Source of the DNA: Paraescarpia echinospica
Lineage: Eukaryota; Annelida; Polychaeta; Sabellida; Siboglinidae
NCBI GenBank assembly: GCA_020002185.1
Contig: CM034542.1
Location: forward strand, 58,459,973-58,523,972
Length of the DNA: 64,000 nucleotides
Direction of reading: 5' to 3'
A program made the position numbers and the translations under genes. The notes beneath the pieces are model-generated. The model was not told the origin of the DNA. It saw only the letters and a program-made list of their open reading frames with translations, and searched no databases. Positions 48,880 to 59,690 of this stretch are shown piece after piece (position 1 is the first letter of the stretch; every line of letters begins with the position of its first letter).

Positions 48880-49391
48880 TACCTTCATCTGTACACCTAA
48901 TGAACTCACTCCGTAGAATCTCTGCTCCTTTTCCTGTCAGATAAAGCCCATCACTCATGGAATAGATATTCCCCCTACATAACATGCCCATATGTCTACA
49001 AAACCGACTCCTTCCCCCATACACAACGTATGTAACAGTGTGTTAATGGCCATTCTTCTACAATTCTTGTAGTACTGTCCCCTGCCACCCATTTTCAACA
49101 ATATACCCGATAACACGATTTGTCCAATGCGTGCGTGCCTCTTTCTGTGTGCGGACCAGTCTCCTATACTTGCCAACGATGGCCGTCAATATTATTGGTG
49201 TTAACGTGCACAAGAATAGATCCCCCGTAGCCGATACCCTTGACCTGACTTACTCATTCTGTGACATCCTCTATTTATGCCCGTGGTAGTAGACATACTG
49301 TCATATTCTCCCCTTTGTTTATTGTCTTGTCCAACTTCTTTATAATAGAATCCCCCATGACTACTCGCAGTTTCCTCTCTTATCCATTAAC
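48880..49391 (-). pseudogene. CR1 (minus) ORF1 SGNH-hydrolase domain, decayed
   Basis: On minus, RVVMGDSIIKKLDK gives the block-I GDS Ser (about 49340-49358). ILVHVNTNNI (about 49190-49218) matches block III, usually H-x-GTNN. GGRGQYY...RRMAINTLLH and GVGFVDIW follow, then SDGLYLTGKGA near 48950, where the catalytic DGLHL block has Tyr for His. At least five stops interrupt it. SGNH (GDSL-like) esterase domains are known in ORF1 of CR1/L2 elements. Confidence 0.7.
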
Positions 49392-50930
49392 TGGGCTATG
49401 AAGGATAATAAATCACCTGGAGTGGATGGTATTCCACCCAAACTACTATTGGAAATTGTAGAACAAATTAGCATACCGCTTGCAACAGTTTTCAACTTGT
49501 CATTAGAAGAGGGAGTGGTTCCTTTAGAATGGAAAGAAGCAAACATTATACCGTTATTTAAAAAAGGTTCGAGAAACAAGTCAAATAATTATAGACCAGT
49601 TAGTTTAACATCGGTGATTTGTAAATTATTAGAAAGACTAATTAAAGATCACATGGTGGATTTTCTTGTTAAACATAACTTGATAAACCCATCTCAACAT
49701 GGGTTTCTAAAAGCGAGGTCATGCTTAACAAATATGTTATGTTTTTTGGAATATATCACTAAGTGGGTAGATGATGGATCACCAGTAGATATCATCTACT
49801 TAGATTTTCAAAAAGCTTTCGACAAAGTGCCACATCAGAGATTACTGCTTAAACTAAAGGCCCATGGCATAGGAAATGGTATAATTAACTGGATAGAAAA
49901 ATGGCTGATTGACAGAAGACAACGGGTAGTTGTTGATGGGGAGGCTTCAAACTGGAAATCAGTTTTGAGTGGGGTTCCACAGGGATCAGTACTGGGACCT
50001 ATATTATTCTTAATATATATAAACGATTTGGACGATGTTATAGCTAGCAAGGTGTTGAAATTTGCAGATGATACAAAAGTGTTTAGAAGGATTAAAAGTG
50101 ATGGAGATTGATCAAATGGTCTGAAAAGTGGCAAATGTTGTTCAATTTTGGGAAATGTAAATGTCTTCACACAGGACATGGGAACGAATATGTAGAATAT
50201 ACAATGGGGGGAACTGTACTAAATACTACTGTAAAAGAAAAAGACTTAGGGCTGACAATTAGTGCTGACATGAAGGTTTCAGAGCAGTGTGGAATTGCAG
50301 CTTCAAAAGGAAATCAAATCCTTGGATTGATTAGGCGAAATATAGCATATAAAGAACTAATAATACCGCTGTACAAAACAATAGTTAGGTCTCATTTAGA
50401 ATATTGTATACAAGCGTGGAGGCCATACCGCAAGAAGGACATAGATATGCTAGAAAGAGTACAGAGGAGAGCGACTAAAATGATACAAAAACTGAGGGAT
50501 CTTAGTTATGAAAAACGCCTAAAAGAATGTGGTTTAACAACACTAGAGACCAGGAGATTGAGAGGAGATCAGATAGAAGTGTTTAAAATATTGAATGGTT
50601 ATGAAAATATTGATAGAAATATGTTTTTTTCAGTTAAGAAAGATAGAAAGACTAGAGGACATGAAGATACATTAGTAAAGGAACAGTGTAGATTAGACGT
50701 AAGAAAGTTTTCATTTTCACAAAGGACTGTGAATGTATGGAACATATTATCTGATGATTGTGTGGGTGCTAGTAGTGTGAATATGTTTAAAAATAAAATC
50801 GACACATACCTCAGAAGGGCTGGATATATGTAGATAAAAGGGTTGGACTCTCGATAAGCCAAAGGGCTTCCTTGTCCACCTGCCATCTAGAGTTAATTCT
50901 CTGGATGGCAATCTTGTTAAATCTTGTTAA
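49392..50930 (+). mobile_element. CR1-type LINE on plus, inserted into the minus CR1
   Basis: 5'-truncated within the RT linker (first recognisable text MKDNKSPGVDGIP at 49398) and complete at its 3' end: stop at 50831-50833, then GATAAGCCAAAGGGCTTCCT, a hairpin (CATCTAGAG / CTCTGGATG) and a tail of two perfect ATCTTGTTAA decamers (50911-50930). The same family as the minus element around it, but far better preserved. The flanks rejoin the minus ORF1: GKSYADAV on the right and QLMDKRG on the left. No clear target duplication, as is common for CR1. Confidence 0.9.
49398..50833 (+). pseudogene. CR1 (plus) reverse transcriptase, one frameshift
   Basis: Two long frames (49398-50111 and 50108-50833). 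The first has LEEGVVPLEWKEANIIPLFK, NNYRPVSLTS, SQHGFLKARSCLTN, IIYLDFQKAFDKVPH (first Asp), [14 protein letters not shown] and LKFADDTKVFRRIKSDGD (FADD). The second starts in IKWSEKWQMLFNFGKCKCL and continues through PLYKTIVRSHLEYCIQAWRP and KKDIDMLERVQRRATKMI to VNVWNILSD and MFKNKIDTYL. By comparison with the minus copy, roughly 30 bases are missing at the join (text for KSTLQADLAK), which causes the frame change. All catalytic motifs survive, so the copy is young, but the N-terminus is lost. Confidence 0.92.
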
Positions 50931-51480
50931 ACTACTGCATCTGCATAACTCTTGCCTTTCTTCTGTTGCTGCTCCTCAACACCGACATGCTTACCTTTCT
51001 TTTGCTGAACACTCTGTCTTCTTCAATCTGCTTTCTTCTGAGTCTTTTGTTTCACAGTCTTACCAACTGCCTCTGTAATATCTACCTCTTGATCACCTGT
51101 ATCGCTGTCGCTTCTCTCCTCATTCTCTACAGTGTGACCACATGGTGATTTACCCCTACTGGCCCGTTTATATTTCCTCTGCCAAGCACTTTTCCTTCGT
51201 CCCTCTGTCTTCTTCTTCTTCTCTTGTTCCTTCTGTTTCACAGACTCACTTATGGTCTCCCCGGCATTTCTCAACACGCCACCTGTCTCCTTCATTTCCA
51301 CTATCATATCACCTGAACTCTCTTCCTCGTTTGTGTTTCCCATAAACACCCTAACTATACTCTATAATTTAAATAGTCTATTTCCTTCTTTAAACTTCTA
51401 ACGTTAACACAACCTCGACATTCAAAGTCCGTCAACTTAGCCTCAGCCCACGTCTTGGGACACTAGCCACATCAACAACT
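50931..51480 (-). mobile_element. CR1-type LINE on minus, ORF1 N-terminal portion
   Basis: On minus: CPKTWAEAKLTDFECRGC (a Cys-rich, possible zinc-binding segment), VNVRSLKKEIDYLNYRV, one stop, then FMGNTNEEESSGDMIVEMKE, a Lys/Glu-rich coiled-coil-like stretch (KQKEQEKKKKTEGRRKSAWQ), and KGKSYADAV at the edge of the inserted CR1. This is the 5' part of the ORF1 whose SGNH domain lies at 48880-49391. The right limit is uncertain; 5'UTR may extend past 51480. Confidence 0.7.
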
Positions 51481-52359
51481 CGATTTCACCCAACTATCGC
51501 GCACCGAAGCCTCGGCTATGGCCTGCGACAACACCCCCAAATGCCCTTTCTCTGACTACCGTGTAGCTCAGCTGTTTCTTAATATATGTCTATGGATATT
51601 TTACGAATAATATTTACGTAATGACAATACGTATCCATTCAATCCTCCCACGTATTTTCCGAAATTTCTGCACTGATATCCAAGATTTTCCCGCCTAAAA
51701 CCCCGCGGCGTGGACCATGAACTGTTGCGTCTTCGTAAGGCGTCGTGAAGGCGACCCTAAGGCAATATACAGAAGTCTGATCTTATGGGATTGTCGCCAT
51801 GGACACTATAGAAACAATACACCTCTATAAAGCCTAAGGTAAACAATGTAAACCATTAGGGGTCATGTTCTAGTTAGACTTCCTGTCCGTTGTCCGAAGT
51901 ACAATGCAGTGTATTTTTGATAATTTTTTTTTTTTTACAAAATTCACATGCTGTGCCATAAGTGCATTTGAGTAGGGAGATTTTCATGTGTGATTGTAGA
52001 AGATGCTGACTGTAAAATGGTGGATTTCTAGATGATTTGAATAAGCGGAAGGATATTTGGCAGCAATTTGCCTGTGTGACCTGTTTGCGGATTCTTGCCG
52101 GCATTTGTAAATATTGACGGGTGTCACACATACAGGCATTTTAAGAGAGCTGGGAGTACGCACTTTTTGTTAAAATATATCAGCATGTCAATGAGATGAT
52201 GGTAACAGCAGGTGAGAAGTTTAAGACATTTTATAGGTCACATTTTCTTATAATCAGACAAAACGTTAACATGGTCGCCTATGGGAAAACCAACAGTGTG
52301 CTGACGTCATGACCCATTAGGCAATGACGGATGATCACGTAATTACTGATCATGTATCG
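51481..52359. other. Non-coding stretch, possibly CR1 5'UTR at its left
   Basis: No domain recognised. TGACGTCA at 52302-52309 is a CRE palindrome. A poly-T run lies near 51926. Confidence 0.45.
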
Positions 52360-54275
52360 TTACTTTTTGTTAATCTTTCTGATGATGATTTCTACAGTAT
52401 TAATGGAGATGCTCTGGATAGTGAACCAACTTGTGATGTAATGGAGAATATTTTTGAGACTTTTAAATATACTGAACACGGTATTTATGTAATTAGGCGA
52501 CGGATGTTGATCCTGAGAATAACTATTATAATGCTGTCATAACATCCTGTAAATATTACACTGACCAGCAATTAAATAATAACCTAAGTATAAAAAGCGA
52601 ATTTGGTCTGTGTTTGGTACACTTCAATGCCAGAAGCCTAAGCGCTAGTTTTTATAAAATTCAAGATTTTCTTAAACTGCTCACAATACAATTTGATATT
52701 ATAGCTATCAGTGAAACATGATTGAACAAAGACACCACTCCTTGTTATAATTCTGACTATTAAGACGCGTTTCACATAGTCAAGGGTAACAAAAAAGGTG
52801 GTGGTGTGGCTATTTATATTAGGAAGAAACTTAATGGCCAAATATGTGAAACCAAGTCAATGGTAGTTGACGGTGTACTTGAATACGTAACAGTTGAATT
52901 TAGAATTAACCGAAACAAACCTGCATTAGTGAGTTGTTCATACAGGTGTTTGGCTCCAATTTAATGTTTTTTGTGACACAATAAAACGTTTGTTTAATCG
53001 TGTACGTAACAAAGACGCATTATTCTTATGTGGTGACTTCAACATAGATTTGTTTAAATGCGACAGTCGTAGTAGTAATATAGAACAATTTATTGATTTG
53101 ATGTATAGGCTTGGTCTTTACCCTTTGATTAAAAAACCTAGTATAATTACTTCTGTCTCTGCAAACTTATTAGGCAATATCTTTACTTCAGAACTTGAAT
53201 GCAAGATTGACAGTGGATTGTTAGTAAATTATACTAGCGATCATCTCCCTATAATTGCTTTGTGAAAATGTAATATAAAAATGACATAAGTAGTTCTTCA
53301 AACAAATAGGAACGTCAGATTAGCGATGAAAACAAATAACGAAGATGTTAATCTTGCATATGACTATTTTCTAAAAACTTTTACAAAAATGTACAATAAA
53401 CACTGTCCACTAAAATATAGCAAGGCTAAAGCAGATAGGTTGAATTTGAAAAATGCATGGTTTACCAAAGGACTGAATAACGCATGTGTAAAAAAGAAAG
53501 TAACTTAAAAAAATTGTAATGTAGATAAATTAATTCGGAAACCAGGTATAAAATCTATAAAAAATAAATTAACTAGTATTCTAAGATCTACTAAAACAAT
53601 AAAACAGTATTTTAACAGTCTTCTTGAAGAGTAAAAGAAATGATATTGCTGGCACCTGGAAAATATTTTAAAAATCCAATGGGAACATCTCATTGAGGGA
53701 ATCATTGCCCAGACTATCTTGTTAATAATGGTTTAATTGCTAGGAATAAAAAGGATGTTAAACAATTTTTTTTATATTAAAATTGGCCCGAAATTATTAA
53801 AGGATATAACTGTACCTGTAGTTAAGTTTAAATGTATGACTATTTAAAAATCGAAATAGACACAAATTATTTCTAACTCCAGTTAATGAAGAGGAGGTTA
53901 TCGTAGTTGTAAAAAGATGAGAAAGTGAAACATCAACTCATTATGAAGATATAAGTATGAATTTGATCACAAAAGTTATTAATTGTATTGCAGAGCCTAT
54001 TACTTGCATTTGTAACCTATCTTTCAGCACCGGAATATTCCCGGAAAAAAATGAAAATTGCAAAAGTTGTCCCACGCTTTAAGTCTGGGGATAAGTATGC
54101 CTGCACTAACTACAGACCTATTTCATTGCTACCATAATTAATTCTCAAAAATTCTAGAAAAGTTATTTAGTTCTCGCTTAGATAGTTTTATTACTAAACA
54201 CAATTTGTTAAAGCCAAGTCAATATGGATTTCGTCAAGATATGTCAACATGTCATGCATTAGTATATCTATTTTT
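52360..54275 (+). mobile_element. Decayed non-LTR element: endonuclease and RT N-terminus
   Basis: Plus-strand ORF2 remnant. In order: SDDDFYSINGDALDSEP and VMENIFETFKYTEH, then endonuclease text LVHFNARSLS, FDIIAISET, KKGGGVAIYIRKKL, LFLCGDFNIDLFKCDS (GDFN) and SDHLPIIAL (SDH, 53240-53265). The linker follows (FTKMYNKHCPLK, WFTKGLNNAC), then early RT (IAKVVPRFKSGDKYACTNYR, ISLLP, FSKILEKLF, KPSQYGFRQDMSTCHAL). The element stops at about 54275, before any catalytic Asp, so the 3' half is lost. Many frameshifts and stops. Group: CR1/Jockey-like; finer placement is uncertain. Confidence 0.82.
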
Positions 54276-54387
54276 TACTTAGCTGCATTCTGTCGGAATC
54301 TCCCTAACATAAGTTGACCTCTATGCGTTCTTCGATCGCTAGGTATATATGCTTGTCATTCGAATCTACAGATAACCGACGAATACA

Positions 54388-54470
54388 AGAAGTATTATTA
54401 TTATGTATTTATTAAGTTAACCCCGCATAGCGGGTCGATGCCCTGTACAATAAAGTAAACGTATATTTTG
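54388..54470 (-). mobile_element. LINE 3' terminus
   Basis: On minus: TTTATTGTACAGGGCATCGA, CCCGCTATGCGGGG (a short hairpin), TTAACTTAATAAATA, then a TAATAATAAT tail. The hairpin-plus-trinucleotide-tail layout is that of CR1/L2 3' ends. Only the end is recognisable. Confidence 0.5.
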
Positions 54471-54635
54471 AAAAAAATCACATATAAATAAATTATTAAA
54501 TATATAGACAAACACCTTAAAATAAACACTGCATGACATATGATACTAAAATATGAAATTACAAATAATATTCCTTATAAGTTTTTCATTTGTAGCAAAC
54601 CCGTATTAAAACTGGATACGGCCGCATGCATGCAC

Positions 54636-54839
54636 GCATAGACTCGGGAACTGGTGGGGCAGGGGGAGCACCTTTCTATTTTTTTAGATGTCATTATTTC
54701 AGCGGAGAAGAAGCTGGAGAAGGTAAATTGACAGCAGCGTAAACAAATATTTTTTTGGTAATAGCACTGTCCCCCCGTGTTTGTTCGTATGTCATGAGTT
54801 CACAGCCGAGACAGCAGAGAAGCTGAAGTTACAGCGGCG
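54636..54839. repeat. Dispersed repeat, copy 2 (pair with 39504-39846)
   Basis: Begins CATAGACTCGGGAACTGGTG and ends AAGCTGAAGTTACAGCGGCG. Relative to copy 1 it has lost about 140 bp internally and carries scattered substitutions. Both copies lie in the same orientation. Confidence 0.7.
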
Positions 54840-55240
54840 CAGCACACACACACCCCTTCCGATATGACAGTCGAGCTAACCGAGACAGCCATAAGGTGAA
54901 GGAAGATGTGAAGATATGCGGCGGCGAAATTTTTCAGTGGTGCTGAAACTCCGTTAGTCCCCCAACATAGATTTCGTCCCCGCGTCACTGCATGCACGAT
55001 ATCCACAAATTATTAAAAAAATAGCCACGCTTTTCTGCGTACACGTATCCTACGTAGAAAATGGCAAAGAATAACTCCGCCAACTACACTCTTCCAAAAT
55101 ATGCGTCACTCCACTGCCAATACATGCCAGCACTCATCCTGCTAATGTGCCTGGTCTGTTGCACTCATTTCCCACAAAACAGTTTCTTTCAAATTTCAAA
55201 TATCCCATTTTCTAGTTACTATATTTTTTTATCACAACAG
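54840..55240. other. Non-coding stretch before a candidate exon
   Basis: A plus frame opens at 55061 with a hydrophobic segment (LILLMCLVCC) that could mimic a signal peptide, but it reads through the strong acceptor at 55240 and is unlikely to be translated as such. Confidence 0.35.
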
Positions 55241-55470
55241 GAAGGTCAACTGTGCTCTCACCCCTATATTGTATGCGGGGAAATCCTTATCAACGCGACA
55301 AGACTGGAGTTTCCAGACATCACCCCGGGGGGTGCGAAGGGGACCCAGGGAAGGGGCGAGCGGTGTCTCGCAGGGAGTGTATTGTGTCGAGAGGCGAAGA
55401 GTGGTCAGATGAAAGAACGCCGCCGACGCGCGTGCTGTCCACTCGATGTCCAGTCGCTCGGACAGATGGT
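55241..55470 (+). other. Candidate internal exon of unknown gene
   Basis: A strong acceptor (ATATTTTTTTATCACAACAG, ending 55240) and a strong donor (GTCA|GTAAGTGG) bound about 230 bp of GC-rich sequence. Frames 1 and 3 are open throughout; frame 1 gives a Cys- and Arg-rich peptide (CSHPYIVCGEIL, RRRRACCPLDV), frame 3 an Arg/Gly-rich one. Neither is recognised. It may be a coding exon, a lncRNA exon or a chance pairing of signals. Confidence 0.3.
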
Positions 55471-57046
55471 CAGTAAGTGGCCTCAAATTACAACGGTAAA
55501 CACAAGACTACATTAATAAGCATTCTGACCATTAAACGAATCGCAATCGTTGTGGGCGGCTCCGATGAAAGAGAGTTTATTCGAAGCTGCAGAACGCAAC
55601 GCCACCTACTGTTTGCGGACGCACCAAATCGGTTCTTAATGAACCGATACAAATCATGCAACACAGACAATCGGTCACATGTAAGTCCACTTGTTCTCAA
55701 GAACAGCAACCATGCGGCACTGGGAAACATATAGTTTCTACAATTTCATTAGCTATGTCAAAAATAGTAAGCTTAACTAACGCACACGTGGACATAACCA
55801 CTCTGTGATCAGTAATAACCAATAACCATTGGTTTTGCAACACATACGAGTCTGTTACATGAAAGTATCGCACATAGTAAGAAATTGAATTGTCATTGTT
55901 CTGACAACTTCATGACACAGTCGTCAGTAAACACAAATATTATATGTAAAGAAAATATCATGAAAACATTCGCTATTATAAATCATTGTTGTACCCGAAT
56001 AACAGATCTATTTAAATGTAGTTTGTTGGCAGACCGAGACTGTGTGTCGTCATCTTGATTCATCATCTTCTTATACCCTTGGAATGCTCAGTGTCATAGA
56101 ACTGGGTCATTACGTATTGTGTTCCACGTCCAATTCATATATATATATATATATATATATATACTGCAATTCAACTTGCAAAACCAGTGTCGATAACACC
56201 TACCATTCAATCAAGTACTCCTTAATTATGTCGAATTTTAAATGAATGTAGTTTATTACATATGGCTATGGTGTCGGTTTAGTCGGTCTAGTTTGCAATA
56301 GGCAGGACATGTTGTCAAACACCGGGGATTGAAATAGGTTCCCGATTCGTTTCAGCGCCGGTGCAGTGACTCAGTGTCCATGCTTGCATGGCGCCTTTGA
56401 TGCTTTAACGAGCTCAAGACAACGATGCCAGCGACTGTCTATGTTTCGTGCGGTCTCTGATCGCGTTATAATGAAGACAATCCAGCATCACTCGACGTGT
56501 GCGTGATTTTTACCGCAGCCCCTGGATTATTACCCCTTAAATTAATCACTTCACAAGACTGGCTACCGTGCTGAGGGGCTGGGGATATGGTCAATACAAA
56601 GCCCGGCCCGGGCAAGGTGGAAAGTCATTGTGCTGCGGCCGATGTCAAAGCTGACTTCCCCGAGCCAATTTAGCGCCTAGTCACGTAAACAGATTACGTC
56701 ATCAGGAAGGTTGTTACACGTCTGTTGTCACCCCATATTTCAAGGAAAAATAAGCAGTTAAAATTGAAGGAGTGTACGTCGTCAGAAAACTAGAGAAACA
56801 GAACAACATCGTTGATTTATCAAACTCAAATATATATATAGTTTTAAAGAACTTATTTCGAAGCTAAATGGTGTTTATGTTGACATTATAATGCTAGGTA
56901 CTGCCACAGGTTAGTCTTTACGACATCCACATTATGAGTGGAACTGGGGACGGTAGACCAGTGGGGGAGTGGCGGTATGGGACAGAAACAGACACAGACT
57001 AAGACGGGTATAGATGGATAACGAGAGAGGGGGAAAGACGGAGATA
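55471..57046. other. Non-coding stretch
   Basis: Includes a TA run at 56138-56162. A CpG-rich segment lies at 56340-56700. No gene recognised. Confidence 0.45.
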
Positions 57047-57388
<342 letters not shown>

Positions 57389-58938
57389 GGATTTTCCAGG
57401 AGTTTCCATCAACCAAATCGCAGATTTCGAACAGTTAACACCATAGTTAACTAACAAAAGTACGACATACAATGGTGGTCTAGTATCGTTTTCTTTGTTA
57501 TTAAATTATAAAATTTAAAAGGTGCCTAAAGCAGTGACTAAAATACGTCGGTATGTGATTCATGTATGGTGTAGTGCTATAGATATAACAAGAATGTATA
57601 ATTAAATAATGAATAACTAATGAACAGACAAATGTATGTTAAATAATGAATAATCAAATCATCAGTTACTGTTAACTTTATATACGATGTCACAGTTTCG
57701 TGAGAAGTAACTAGAGACTAATTAACACCGATGTTTAAGTGCTGTGTTAATTTAACGCACATATATACGGGTTATCGTTGCGATATGCTACACTGGAATA
57801 TGCATGTTCACACCGAGAATGCCCACAGCCAGAGAATGGGCGCGGGAGCCTGCTGCGAGCGATAAGACACGTATACGGTCAGCTCTGACCACTGATAAGG
57901 TCGCCAGCAGCAGACAATGATTGATGACCGCACTGACCACTCACAGACCACACGTGGGTCACGAATTTACTTCCGGATTCATGTCGTATGAATGAAGTGG
58001 CAATTATTTCAGACGGCACCCCCTTTAGGCAATATATTGCTGCCTGGAAAATTATTTTTAAATAGAGACATAATTTTCGAGGACTTCGACATTGATGCTG
58101 TGGCTATATAAACAGTTCCAGTAATTGGCTGGCAACACACGCACGCACGCACGCACCTGTCAATAACATAATGGTCCCTTCAGCACGACGATATGTGATG
58201 TAGACCTAGTTGTTTTGGGCATTACTAAATGACGAAACGTTTTTCAACGGTTGGTATCTGTGTGTTTTCTGCAACAATTAGGGATGTCAGTCTTCGAAGC
58301 AGACGTGAGTAGCAGCTTTGCGTGATTGCAAAAGAAAATTAATGCACAGCCGTCTCGTGAATAAGCACATATTCAACATCCTTTCACAAACGTTAACACT
58401 CGAGCTTTTCCCGTTGCGGCACCGTCTCTGTGTGATTTACTCACTCCCTGTTAGCGTTAAGTCAATATAAATGATATATATATATATGTATATATATATA
58501 TTAGTTTAGTACCGTTTGAATAATGTCCGTGCATCTCCCCCAGAGCGCCGAGGCCCACTCGCCTCTTTCAAGGTTAATTAGCTTCATCAGATCATTGACT
58601 TCTGATCTATCAATTGGCGATGCATTAAAAAAACACAACGATAGTTATTTAGAGTTATTTATTTACGTATTTTGAAATGCTCTAATTTTGGAGTGCTTGT
58701 TTCCTACCTGGGATAACTGAACGAGGAACCACTATCCTACAGAGGGCGCCACTATTATTAAGAGATCAAACGATGATAACTGCTAGAATAATAAAATGTT
58801 AACCTCGTCGGTTGACTCGAATTTTCCTATATTGCTTATCCTCTTTAGCACATCTACCAATCGGCAACCATAGCAGTGTATATTGAGATTGTCTAACTAT
58901 TTCGTGTCGTCGACTCTGAGCTAAGAATGACGGTCGTT
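57389..58938. other. Non-coding stretch
   Basis: GACCACT-type words repeat at 57885-57960. A short CGCA run lies at 58138-58157 and a TA run at 58466-58502. The segment 58545-58620 shares phrases with 40350-40430, so it may be an old dispersed repeat. Confidence 0.45.
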
Positions 58939-59445
58939 TGGTGATAATAATAATAATTCCGTTTCTTAACATAGCGCATTTTAAGTAAGTAAATACCAAT
59001 CAAAGAGCTTCACATATTAAAATGGCGTGTTGACTAAATTCTAAAATATAAATCAATGAAATGCATAAGCTAAGATAAAATAAATAAATAAAAATAAATA
59101 AATTAGGGAGTAAAAATACAATTTCAAACAATGACATTAAAAACCAATCAATACTATAAAATAGAAACCAGTGTCATTTAGATGTGGCAGCCAGTGCTTG
59201 CATCAAGGCATGTAGTGCAGGCGAAATAGATGTTTGTTTCCGGAAAGCCGCCAATGGTCCAACCGATCGCACACATTTTGGCAAGCTATACCACATATAT
59301 GGGCCTGTCACTGCAAAGCTGTCCCGTCCGATAGTTCTCTTTGACACCGTCACCGCGAGACGCATTACACCACCCGCCGATCGCAATGCACGTGTGGGCT
59401 TTGGTGCGACAAAATCATAGAAGTATATTGTATTCATCGCTGGCC
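58939..59445 (-). mobile_element. 5'-truncated LINE, C-terminal codons and 3'UTR
   Basis: On minus a frame of 87 codons (59437-59174) reads the last segment of a CR1/L2-like [34 protein letters not shown], and FRKQTSISPALHALM at the end. The 3'UTR leads to an ATTATTATTAT tail at 58939-58955. The layout matches the LINE at 59691-61036, but the sequence is a different subfamily. Text begins abruptly near 59440. Confidence 0.8.
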
Positions 59446-59690
59446 CTCGTCCGGGTATGGCGACAGCATTTACGACAACTGCCCGACTCGTGTGATTTGT
59501 GACGACATTGCGGCCACTCCGGGAAAGTCAAATATAAAATAATACTTTATTAAACTTACAAGTACACAAGGTTCAACTTTCACACATGATATACAGTGTA
59601 GCAATCATTGCATTAAATGGCGCAGCAGTTGGTTAGCTTAGACACATATGTATTGTAGATAATACTAGAATACAATATGCTATATAAAAA

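Larger units (their letters stand above)
46276..49391 (-). mobile_element. CR1-type LINE on minus, major portion
   Basis: Read on minus: the end of ORF1 (SGNH domain), ORF2 endonuclease, then RT pieces, to a 3'UTR with GATAAGCCAAAGGCTTCCTT, a stem (CCGTCTGGAGC / GCTCTAGACGG) and a tail of CAATCTTGTT-like repeats near 46276-46291. The RT core is gutted: text passes from KARS and KKLKSRW directly to MKFADDTKVFRRVK, deleting the first catalytic Asp motif and the GVPQG block. It ends with KKDIDKLERVQRRAT. The remaining 5' part lies at 50931-51480, beyond an inserted second CR1. Confidence 0.85.

Noticed and set aside
50599..50886. 95-codon minus frame starting MAGGQGS
   Set aside because: Antisense of the CR1 C-terminal coding region and 3'UTR.
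55061..55516. 151-codon secreted-looking protein
   Set aside because: The signal-like part lies in probable intron before the strong acceptor, and no cleavage-site or domain context follows.
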